A stretch of DNA of 64,000 bases from positions 87,603,960 to 87,667,959 of the forward strand of contig OX377206.1 in NCBI GenBank assembly GCA_947396885.1, in the 5' to 3' direction. The notes under the pieces are model-generated. The model was not told the DNA's origin. It did no database searches and saw only the letters and a program-made list of their open reading frames with translations. Positions 40,501 through 52,500 of this stretch are shown here, one piece after another (positions within the stretch are counted from its first letter, which is position 1; each line of letters opens with the position of its first letter). A program made the position numbers and the translations under genes. This DNA is from Heligmosomoides polygyrus polygyrus. Its lineage: Eukaryota; Nematoda; Chromadorea; Rhabditida; Heligmosomidae.

Positions 40501-43500
40501 ATTTATTATGTTTAACATCTGTGTTCTGAAGGCGTTCGCCCAGCAACAAGTGCCTCAGAACGCGGATTTCTATCCAGTGCCTCCAGGAATGCACAGAGCC
40601 AATTTGCGCTCTCCTTTAGGTCAGTAGGTACAATTTTAATGCTTTGAACCTGGCATTTGAGCTTAGTCGTCGATTTTAGTTTCGAAGGTACATACCTGAT
40701 GTTTTTTTTGCAAAACTACGGTTGCCTTTATGTGTTGTATGAATCTATCGCCGCATATAGCCCTCATACAATCATGTCTACTAATACTTTTGAGATGATC
40801 ATCTAAAATCAACCATGGATTCGGTACTTCGAATTTTGTCATTCAGGTGACTTTTCTTCCTCCCTCCTCTCCCCACCCCACAAATCATTTTCTGATGCAT
40901 TAAATACCTTCTTCTGAAGGGTTGTCACTAAAGACGTCGCAGTGGTGGTGGGATGGCGTAAAACACCTCTTCAGTAAACATGGGGTGCAGGTTCGAGTCC
41001 CGCCTGGTGCTACAGTTTTGATCGCAGCAAAACGCCGTTATATTACTTGGAATGTCCGCTTATGAGCAGCTGTTTGCTAAATTAGACGAAGCGATAACTG
41101 CGATCATGTTAGATGCGGTCACCGGTTCGCAGCTGATTTCTAAATTAATTAATTAATTTATTTATTTATTTATGATGTGAAACAAGGCCGCACGTGAAAA
41201 TTCAATGTTAAAATAAAATACCAACGAACTCAATCAAAAACAGGTAAATACAACTGAAGGCACTTATTACACACGTGATAGTAATTTCTTGAAACCATAC
41301 AAAGGTAGACCTAAGACTTCCTCATTTGCACTCAGAATGTGGTTGAACTCCCTCAAACTTCTCTAGGTGAAGAAGCTTGCTCGTGCTCGCGATTTTGCCA
41401 CCGAAACATAAAGTCAGAGCTTTCTTCTTATGTTCCTTGTCAGCCTTGAGCCAAAAAAAGTTGAGTGGATTTGTAGAAACCCTACCTGTGAGTATTTTAA
41501 ACATCATGAGGAGGTCCGATCTTTTCCTGCTAAGGAAAGGCTTGCTAAACCCAATACTTCTGCTCTCTTAGCACCATTTGACATTTGATGGTAGTTATTC
41601 CCGAAGCACCTCAACATCAGCTTCCCATGGCCAAAAGTCAATTTCTTCACAAAAACTGTACTTGTTGTTATACAAGGCTAAACTTTCGTGGTCACGAATG
41701 CTTCATTTGGCCATGAAACTCGTTAAGAGGAGTTTAGCATACAGTATTGTGCCGCTTCTACCAGTTTCTAGCAGTTCTGTTGCAATGGTGTACTAGGAGA
41801 ATCTATATCTTCATATTCATGTTGGTCTTGCGAGTTATAAGCTGACCAGAATGCACTTAGAAATCGCCTGAATGTCGTCTGCTGTTTTGTTGCTCGTACA
41901 TCTCCGTTGCTTACGAAGCCCCTCCGCAGAGTCTTATCAGCTGTCTTTTTCAGTATTCGAGCGCTGGAGGAAGTGTTGGTAGACATACCCACAATGATTT
42001 AAGCTGTGATAGTGTAGCCTTCTGTGATGTCTTCGATGGAGTCGCTATATTTGGACATTCCTCGCCCCTTCAACAAGTATCCGGCAGGCTATAGACCAGT
42101 CAGTGGAAATGGCAATGCCATGCGAACGATGTCGACTCTAAGCCTTTTCCCGTCGAGAGCGGAAACAGATGTTTTTGCCAACGAGTGGAGAGGAGCGAGA
42201 GGATCAGATCCATTCTTCAACGACCGAGGGATGTCCCTTTCTCAAGTAACCCTAGCTGACATCAACAGCAACTATCCTGCACCTCCTGAGCCATTTACGC
42301 GTCAGAACGCAGATTTAAACAAGGATATCAATCACTCCTTGCCAACTTCTCCTGCTTACAACGAGCCACTTGAAGATATTGCTGGACACGATTATCAGAG
42401 GAGCAGGCAGACTTCTGTGGATCGTCGTGCCAGTGAGCCCTTAAAGAGCATGCGAGGTGGAGAAGCTCTTCTGGCGGATCTTCGGCAGTCTGACGAATTT
42501 ATTAGAAAATTGCGACGGCAAAGAGAAAAAATAGAGAATTATGGACGTCAACGTGACTGGGAACACGATTCTGCTGCTGTTTGTGGAGCTATTCAACCAG
42601 TAGAAAGAGTGAACGACACGAGAGTGGCTTGGAGAACTGGTGCTAATCAGAACCGTCGAGCGGCGCATTCAAATTCCGTTCCTGCTTCTTTGCTTCATAA
42701 AACGAGGTCCGACTCTTCTATCTTTCACGATGTTGGTCCCGGCCCACCACCAGGACAGTACGAGTCGATGAACTCCTTAGGATATCAGCGTGATAGTCCT
42801 CGGCACTTCGAGGCAGCTGATCGAGATAGGATAGCACCTCCTGCTGAACGAAGGGTACCTATAGAAAGAGCACCTTTGGAGGGTTTCTTTGCATCGAAGC
42901 AGCGGCGAGACCCCAACTGGACCACAAGTCCACCTCCGCCTTTCGGAGTGCCCGAAGACACTAGGATTCCGAAGCCAGTTTACTATCAAGCCAAGCAGTA
43001 TCGGAAGCGTATTGCGAGCGGAAACGATCTGCATATGCCAAGCATGCACCAAGAAGATAACGCGATGGCGTTCCGAGAGAGCCATCTTGCTCCAAAAGTG
43101 CCACAGTCCTCCTATGGTGTTTCAGTGGAAGAGTCCAACAAGCTAGATATGATGGATCAGCGCCACTTCAACGTTCGCAGTCAAGCCAACACCCATAGCT
43201 TCCCTAATCCTGTACAGTATCGGGCTTTCTCTCCAGTGGAAGCACCACGCCAAGAGTTTGTACCGCTTAGGCCTAGTTCGCAGGAAAACTACCCTCTTGC
43301 GGCGTCGTACCATAGGCAGAACAATTACCCTCGGCAACCCTGCTTTTATGACAACGACGGCTCAGCCATCTACAATAGTTCGGGTGGAGCTGTGGAGAGC
43401 GATCGCGGGCACAGACGATCCCAGCCGCCGTTTCATGGAGGCGGTGCAGTTTTTACCGAATTCAATGAGAACGTCCCGGTGGACATGGATGACATGAAAA

Positions 43501-46500
43501 CTTCGCAAGTATATCGAAATGTGCCCTCCAGCAATGGCAACATGCCCAATTATTCAGCGAAGGCATCCCGACAAGTTCCGGTGCGCTCGAAGGAAAGATC
43601 GTTTGCTATCCTATCACGACCTCTGACACCTCCTGCCGTCCTGCAGAATGTCAGCGATGTGGCGGATCCACCATTTTCTTCGCAGTTTCGTCGGTATGGG
43701 TCGTTTAATGCCGGTGATAGATTGCCTCGATGGTCTCGATCGACCGCTTCATCAGCAGCTACTGCTACCTCTACGGATGATTTGGAACCCTCCAACCGGA
43801 ATCTGGGTTCACCGATGTCGTCATATGACAACGAAAGCGATATAGAACTTCGCCATCAGCCTTCTGCATGCTTTAGTTTTCCAAATCCTTCGCAGCATAT
43901 TGCCTCAACTCCTGCTCATGGTATTCTGCTTAGAAATCAGGATGGTGTTTCACGTCCGTTAAAAAAAGTAGTGTTTGTATGCGACTCACTCGGAGCGGAC
44001 CAGTATCTGAATGAGTCCGGTAGGTTGCTGTAGCCTCACTTGGCTCCTATTTTTCATAATTTCTACTGTACTATATTAAAGTCTCATTGCATTCATTTAG
44101 TTGCCTCGTCGGAACCTCCTCCACACGTGAAGGCGTTCGACTCGGCCTTATCGGATGCTATTCAGCAATGGTCGGATCTTTCTGATCAACTCGGGGGCGA
44201 TGTCAAGGCCATGGTTAGTCAGTCAGAAGCGCATGTGGATTTTGCGAGTGTAATTATTAAACACTATGTCTTGCAGCGGGAGAAGGTCACAGCCGTGTTC
44301 AATTCGCTGAGGCTTTTTTTGTGGACAGCTGCTAGCCAGCCGGAGCCGTCGGCTGATGACGTTCAGAAATTGGTCTCCCCACTTGTTAATCTTTTGTCGG
44401 AAATCAACAGCTTCAAGGTAGAATAGTTTTACCCGAACGTCTTTTCATTGTTTCGAACCTGCGAATGAGATTCATGTTCAGGATGCACGACGCAAAGCTC
44501 CTCAGTTTAATCACCTCTGTGCGGTTGCGGAGGGCATCCCTGCGGTTGGATGGGTTCTTGTGGTAAGTTGTTTAATCACGTGTTTTGTTAAATTTAAATG
44601 GTACTGCATATTTTCTCCTTATGAAGCCAAAAGTTCTTCCTTTTCAAGAAGAAGACTCCTGCTCCATACGTGAAGGAGATGCTAGAAGCGTCGATGTTCT
44701 ACATTAACCGCATCCTGAAGGAGTTCAAGGTATCTATTTCTTTCAAGTTTTGCCTTAACTGACAGCACTGTAAAAGCTATGCCATGAGAATGAACTGAAC
44801 TTCATCCCTGCAAGTGCCATCTAAATTAGACACTTCCTCTGTGTTAAATGGCATGGCTTTGTTAATCTTGCATGGATAGGGAAGAAAAAAGATTTCAGTG
44901 AACTCTTGTGAACTGTCCATATGGACCACAGCCGGTCAAAAGTATGGATATTCTTGCCTACAGTCAGATATGGTGATGCTGCTATCAATGGTTTATATTT
45001 CGCACCTTTACATATACAATTTTCATGTCAAATTCTTTTCATATCAAATTGGACACCCTTCTAAACAAACTAGACATTGTTGAATTCATGCTTAACAGCT
45101 TTCAAATCGCATCGAGCTTTTTCCACATTAAAACAGATTCTAGAAGACGGTTAGAATATCTTTTGTTCAAGGAGTAGTATGAATTTTCAATTTTTAAAAT
45201 TTAACCGCCCCAATAAGCAAACACAAAATTTTAAAGTTTGTATCCTTGGGGAGAAATAAGTAGTCAAATTTTCAGCTCACTTTCTTTAAGCCTCAAGTGG
45301 ATGCCACTGAGGTTGTAAGCTCTCATAACGATGTTAAATTGCGATCAAAACTCAGGCACCAGGCGGTACTTGAACTCACACCCTCTGCTTACCGGGAAGG
45401 GGTGCTCTACGCCATTACACCACCGTCGTCGTCTGGTCAACCGCAAAATTCGTACCTCCTGGGACCCATCAGCACTCACTCTTCATTGGAATGAGTCGAC
45501 CGCTGGAATAAGAATGGGCAATTCAGGGTGAAGGTCTTGATAGAAATTATTCAATTCAGCTTTTTTTTTAAGCCTCAAGTGGCTGGTATTGAGGTTGCAA
45601 GCTTCCATGACGACGTTTTATGTCCCGCAGAGTCTGTCTTAATGTGGAATAACGTCCCTTTGAAACGGAAGATGTTAAGCTTGATTTCAAAAGTGTCATG
45701 CTTAATTAGAGTGATGTCGAATTCGGTTGAAAAGTGTTCAGTTTGACGTGAAAATAGCATATATCGTAGATATTTCTCCATGTGATTGTTGTTGTCCTGA
45801 GCTGTAGCTAAGACTTATTTAACTTGTACATTTTTCGCCACATGGGCTAAATCTTGGAGTTTCCTCATGTTCCAATCGCAGTCAACGGACGGAACATCTA
45901 CGTGTGCTCCAGCTAAGTGTATCTAGCCCGCTAAGTCAATATGGCCAACGACCTAGTTGACCTATTGCCGAAGTTGTGCAGGTGGAACGAGTGGAGCTTT
46001 GAAGGGCGTCGAAGAAACAGTGAAAAAGAGCGTTCAGTTTTGTGTCTACATTTTTCTCTCCGCCTGGTACTCAAGTACTCCTCGACAATGTTGCAGTACA
46101 ATCAAAATCGAACAGTAATCAAAAGGGGGAGGGGGTGGGGAACTCGGTAGTGTTAAGTAGTGTTAAGTGAATATGGAGGATATGGAGGAACTTGAAGTAT
46201 TAAGTGGATTGTCGAAAGATTCATTCACAATGTTCCAATTTTAATCCTATATTACGTTGGAACTTGCAACTGTTTTTTTAACCCAAAACTCTGGGAACGT
46301 TTTGAATTCTTTTGGCAATAAAGTTAGGGAAATCGGCTCAATACTTACAGCAAATAAACAAAATAAATAACTAAAGGATGAAAAAGGATAAAGGACGGCG
46401 TTATTCAGTCTCCTTTTGGATGCACCACGCATTCTACTTCTACGGGATCTCCTGGAGGCGAGTTGAATGCGTATTTGGCCATACAATGACTTGCGGTGGC

Positions 46501-49500
46501 CAGCCGATGGGCAAGTCAGCGCTCTATCCTTCACAAGTCTGGTACCAATTCACCGACACCGGAGGGATGGGAGGCTAGGTTGGCCTGGGCGGGAAATCCG
46601 AACCAGGAACCTGGTATCGAGTGCAGACGACAGCCGGCGCCTCCTCCGACTGCGCTACACGAAGACAAACAATGGACAGGTGCAGTGTGGTCAGCACTGG
46701 CAAACTATTCAGCACTGGCAAACGTCCACTAAAATAAATGAGTAATTGTTAAAACTGTTTGTGTAGAAGTACGCACGGTCAAGTGCAGTTGATTTCTTTG
46801 TTCAATCTCTGCAATTTTTAAATTCATGTCATTTGTTGTTAGACTGTTGGAACTTTCATGCCATATATAAGTTCAAAAGCTTTGATAAATTTGAAGATGT
46901 TCTTAAACAACAAGACAACAAATATGCATCATATAGGGTATAAATTCAGCCTTTTATAGGCGTTTTTTGAAACTTTAATGGTTTATCTTTGATAATTTTA
47001 CGCATTCAAAAAAAGCTATATTCACTGACGGAGAACTAACAGCGAACTGCTATAACAAGGTTCGTCTTGAGCTAGATGGCAAAACGAACCTCTCTAAAAT
47101 AAATCAAAAATTGTAAATTCAGAGTTTTCCTTTGTTTTGATACACTTGCTCAATTTGAAGACAGATTGCTCTCGGATAAACATGGCTGTTGGAAAGCGCT
47201 CTACATATAAGAAAAATACATGCAATTCAGAAATAATGCATGGCTACCAGAGGACGGTCTAGTTGTTGAAACAATGTGTGGGGTTTGTCATCGTCTCACG
47301 AAGCAAGAACGAGCCCATCTGGCTGTAGTTTGGGACGCTAAAACCTTGCGTTTTCAGGAGGGCGATCAGAAGAACATCGAATGGGCTCGTCAGTGGAAGG
47401 GCTTGCTGGAGACACTGCAAACGTTTGTTCGTCAGACCCATACCACCGGCCTTGTGTGGAATAGTGCACCGGTACGTCGCGTCATTGTTTCGCATAATTT
47501 TTTCCTGATTTGTCCTAGTCGGAAGGGGCAGCGCTAGAGTAACAGTTGCATGCAGCATCCCACGACACAACTCTACATTTCTTAAGTCCTTATGAGTACT
47601 ACCGAATCATTCGGCAGTTGCTGAAGCTCTGGGACAAAGGAGGGGATGAAACGGCCAAACACTGCGTGCCCCCTCCGATTAGGGTAGAACTTTTTACTCT
47701 TTTTAACTACTATCTCTCTGAACAATCGGTTTATTGCGTCCGATTTTCTTCACGGGCATGGGATCTAACGTAGTTTTTTCTTGAAGAAGTTACCGCTTAC
47801 TTATGTTTACTTTCCCCTTCATCTTTGTTGTTTAGTGTGCGTCTGGAAAATTCTTTCAATGTTGCTTATATTGAAATAGTGTGTTAGTACTCTTTCGTAG
47901 TGCTTCATGTGCTTGTAGTTTGAACTAGAATTGACTATTCCAGGGAAGATTCCGTGCTAGGTTTTACACAGTTAAATATGCCTTCTTCAAATTTGTTTGA
48001 ACTGTAAAGCGGTCTAATTTGTTTGAATGATATTCTCTACTGTGTAATGGGTTTTTGCGTGGCTCAATTACTTCTTGCTGTTTTTTTTGCGACCAGTGTA
48101 ATACACGGCATGTGGTTGGTTCATTTTAGTGGGCGATGTTCTGGTGTGATCAAAATAGACACCACTTCAAGGCTTTACGATTGTTTTCAGTAGCTTGCCA
48201 CCATCTGGAGCTACGCTCCCGTTAGCTTCAGAGGAACAAGCGAACTAGCGGCGGGAATGTTCGGCGACGACATAGTATGTGTTTCTACATTAACAGGGTC
48301 TAGTGCTCCTGTAACTGCATAACCCTCTTCTGCTGCATCTTGTCAACTATGTGAGAGTCCACCGGTGCACTAATCGGAAAAGAGCTATTATTTTGAGAGG
48401 CAGTTGGATCACCTAATCGCAGAAATAGGCAAATGTTTTTGAGGAGGTGAGACTTAGTTGGTCCCACTGCAAAGAAGCTCGACTTTTCCGACACACAGGA
48501 ACGGTTTCCCGGTGCTAAAGAGCACGCATTTATTCTCACACCTACTCGTTTCTACATCTAACCTATTTATTTCTACCTATCATTCAGTGCGAAGTATAAG
48601 AATTTGTTGGCGCCAAGTTACGGCAGCGCAACAGGAGGTACACCCGCCCCCTACTGGGGGGCGTGGCGTCAGGGGGTAAACCACTGTTCTGCTTACCGGA
48701 AACTTTTGTTTTGCGTGTCAAAGGTTTCGTAGGGCAGCCTTTAGACTCTTGGTGAAGCCTAGGGGGTTGGGGTGGTTGAACAAGGGGGATGAGAGGAAGA
48801 TCGCAGGCGCACCCAGCAGGGGGCGGGTGTACCTGCTGACCGTCCCCCCCCAAGTTACATGTTATATGCATATGAATGTGATTGCAAAATACTTTTACAT
48901 AAGTCATGAAGTTTTTTTCGTGCGTAGAAATGATTCCATTGTGGAAAGATGTGTCCGTTTATCACAAGAAGCGTCATTTGTAAAAACCACATATTTAGTT
49001 ACAATATATAGCATAACCCGGGAGTCTGTTAGAGCTGAAATCTTACCTCATAGCCCACTTAGTACTGCTGCGTCATTAGAGCTCGCATGCGCGGCAAAGA
49101 ATCGTATCTTCAGACATAGAGCCGTTAGGTTCAGCACTGGTTAGAAGTTATCAGACGCCCTCAATTTGTAAAATGAGCTAGTCTTTATCTGAAAGATAGC
49201 GATATATCTGGCTATACAGGGCAACTTGATTGAAACAGAAGTGCTTTCCCAACACATTTTTTGTATTAATGTGTATGCAGATTCTTTGGACCATAAATGT
49301 ATTCTTTTTTCAGGGTTGCTATCCTCCTGCGTCTGAAGAGACCTCTGCTAGCTCTGCTAGCGCAGGTCGAGGTGCCCCTAGTGGAGGACCTCCACCACCG
49401 CCTCCTCCTCCTCCACCTTGTGAGTGTTCACTTTCTATTCACATCGTGTTTGCTTTCCTTGCTACTGTCTAGCTATCGCTCTTCTGTTCATTTAGTTTAT

Positions 49501-52500
49501 TTTTATTCATTTAGCTCTACTGGCCGATATTGCTCCTGCTGCGCCGGCTGATGGAAGTAAACTCAACAGGGATGCTCTATTCGCTGAACTTAACAAAGGC
49601 GAAGCTGTCACAGCTGGGCTCAGAAAGGTTACGGCCGACATGCAGACGCATAAGAATCCGGCTTTGCGTGAGCATGTAGGTGCCTTTTTGTTCTTTTATT
49701 GGAATGGTTCATAGTTTGCAGGATATTTGTGCGCGTTTACGAAAAAACTAGTGCTGAAGAACACAATATTGGTTATAAGCTGTTAAGTGGATGTTTAGAT
49801 ACGATCAGAACCCAGAACTCGAGCATATCGTAATGTTACATGCGATCACACAGCACCAGTGGTGTAAAGCGTAGCATCCCGCGCGGAAAGCAGAGTATGC
49901 ATATGCAGGTTCGAGTCCTACCTGCGCAAGAGTTTTGATCGTATCATCCATCTCACTGCTTATTACCTCTGCTGCTCTAGGTTTCAACAAGTATGTGAAA
50001 CAGCCTAATGTTGGATTTTTAAAAGCTTGACTTCACCATTTGAATCGCAGTTGAGGTGGCTTAAAGCTTAGACACTTCTGGGCCGGGACATGATCCTACA
50101 TAAGTTAGACGAACTGTCCATCCCCGCAATTTTATACAGCGGGTGCCAGTCCATTTTCTCTGTTATGTGAGCTCAGTGGGAATTTTCCAGTCGAGAGACA
50201 GGAAGAGCAGTATGTCTTGCGGCCCGTGTATCAACAGTGTTGTTGGCGGCAAATCTTGAGTTGCGTTTGAGCAACTTTTTTTGCTGGGGCTCCAAAGCCC
50301 CCATCGTTGAAATGAGGACGCTGAAGAGTTCCATGGTTTCAATACTTACAACAGCTGTCTCTTTCTAGAGACCTGTAACGAGGGCGCAATTTACTTATAC
50401 CATCTGGCGTCGCTTTCTTCATGGGTTTGCTTGAGCAGATGCCAGCAACGTGTTGCTCTGTCCCTGTTGCGTGCCAGAGTGATCTTGTGCACCCACTCGC
50501 TCAAATAGCTCAAGGTGTGATGATTTACAGCGCAGCCATGCTAAGAGCGCTTCATTCAGCTCCTTCAAGGCCCTTTCGTCCTACCAAAGCGTTGGTGGGC
50601 GTCCTGGTGTTCTTTTGGCATCCTGTGGGATTCAGTCGAGTACGGATCTAGTCCAGCGGATGTTAGCGAAGCGCATTACATATAAGGAATGACTAACCTT
50701 CCACGATTTCGTCAGGTCGACAGCTTCTCTGTTCCTCGAACATTGACAAAGCTCGGATCACTCGTCCAATCCGCTTTTAAGAACTTTGGCTTTTAAGACA
50801 TCCTTTAGCGTGGGAAAACGGTGATTTCGAATTGCTGGGCGCGAAACCAGGGCTTCTTCAGCATTTTATTATGCCCTCACAGGGAGTGGCCATAAACTCT
50901 GTAGAATTCTTTGGTCAGCCACTGTCAAGTAGAAGAGGAAAAACAGTGCTATATGTCTCATGCTAGAACACGGATAAGACTATCACTTACAGGTGTCTTA
51001 ATGAGATGTATTCGATACAAGCCAAGAGCGACAATCTTCTTAGTTTGTCGAAAAGTGCCTTTAAAACGTTTGTTAGGAAAAATGCACTTTGATCTTGTCA
51101 CCTTTTCCCAAGTTTTATTTCGTTCCTGATATGTACATTATATAATGTGCTGTTGCGTGTGTTATGAATGCCTTAAGTAAATGAATTCCCTGAAAGTTTC
51201 CCAAATTGTTCTTTTCTCATTACGCACTTCGGCCAGTAGACCTTTGATATTATTGACTTTGTGAGCTGGAACGCCTGGAGATATTTTTCCGTTGTGCGTG
51301 TATGTCAGACTAGGAAGTTCCTTTCACTATGGACGTCTTTATTAGATTCAAGCGTCACCCAACGTCTTCACATATGCTATCGAATTTGGTCAGTGCTTGT
51401 TCTACTAAGGTAGTAGTGGGTGTTCTGAATATAATAATAAGATGATGGTGATGCTTTCACTGGTCGTACGTCTTCATTACTACATCCTTCCATTCCGATG
51501 GCAAGCGAAGTAGTATTTGAGAATTCGTCTAGATATACAGTGTAGCCACAAAAATGCAGGATGGTTGAGCGTTCCAGCCACAGCTTATATCTTTCCGTAC
51601 ACGACACAGCACTGTAGAGTTCAGCAGGTTAAACTGGTGACTCAATCTGAGTGGAAGACAGTGTGCATGCAGTTTCCTGCTGTTATTTGGGCTATACATA
51701 TTTTTTGTGAATACTCTTAAAGCCGCCAGACCTATGGGCTTTAGGTATGGGGTTCACTTAAACGTAAAATTTCAGGCTCCTGTACCCGCTACGCTGCATC
51801 CCAAGTCTCAGCAACCCAAGCCTAAGCAGCCGTCGGCGCCTACTGCAGTACGACATGATCCTGTCATTGAGCTGAAGGATGGCAAGCAGTGGAATGTGGT
51901 CAGTGGAAGTTGCCGATTTTTATTTCAAAGACGTTGAAGTTATTGATGCTAAACAACGTACCAACTTTCACTTGTCAACACTTACAAGGTTCACCCCACA
52001 TAGGTTACAGCTAGTCAGCACCTATGGTAGAAGTATCGTAAGCCCTCTGTTTTTCGCCTCACGGTGTTCTTTTCTCATCGCCGATTGCACTCTAACTGTC
52101 TCACCAAAGTACAAACGGCCTCCCCTTAAGGCCTATGCATACTTCTGCGACACCGCGGCGCGGCAAGTGGGGCGACGGCCACCACAGCGAAATCCGGCTT
52201 TCGCGGCGCAGTCGCGTTAGAGCACCGTTATAGGCAACGGGACCGACGTCCCCGTGCATGCCGCGCCGCCAGGAATGATTTGAACCATTCCAGCCTGCGG
52301 CACTCAGCGCGGCATCGCCTGCAATAGCCGCCGCGACATTCACAAAAGTGAGCATGCCCCCCCCCCCCTCCGCCCTGCGGCACGTGTCGCAATGTCGCGC
52401 CGCGGCCGTCGCAGCGCTATGCTTCATCATGGCCGCGCCGCGCTGTTGCAAAAGTGTGCAGCCATTATACATACACGATATGCGCATCAGTAAAGCTTTC

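Noticed and set aside
42015..42026. Start of the long CAP exon at GTG 42024
   Set aside because: ATG 42027 immediately follows and an in-frame TAG lies at 42015-42017, so the ATG is the natural start.
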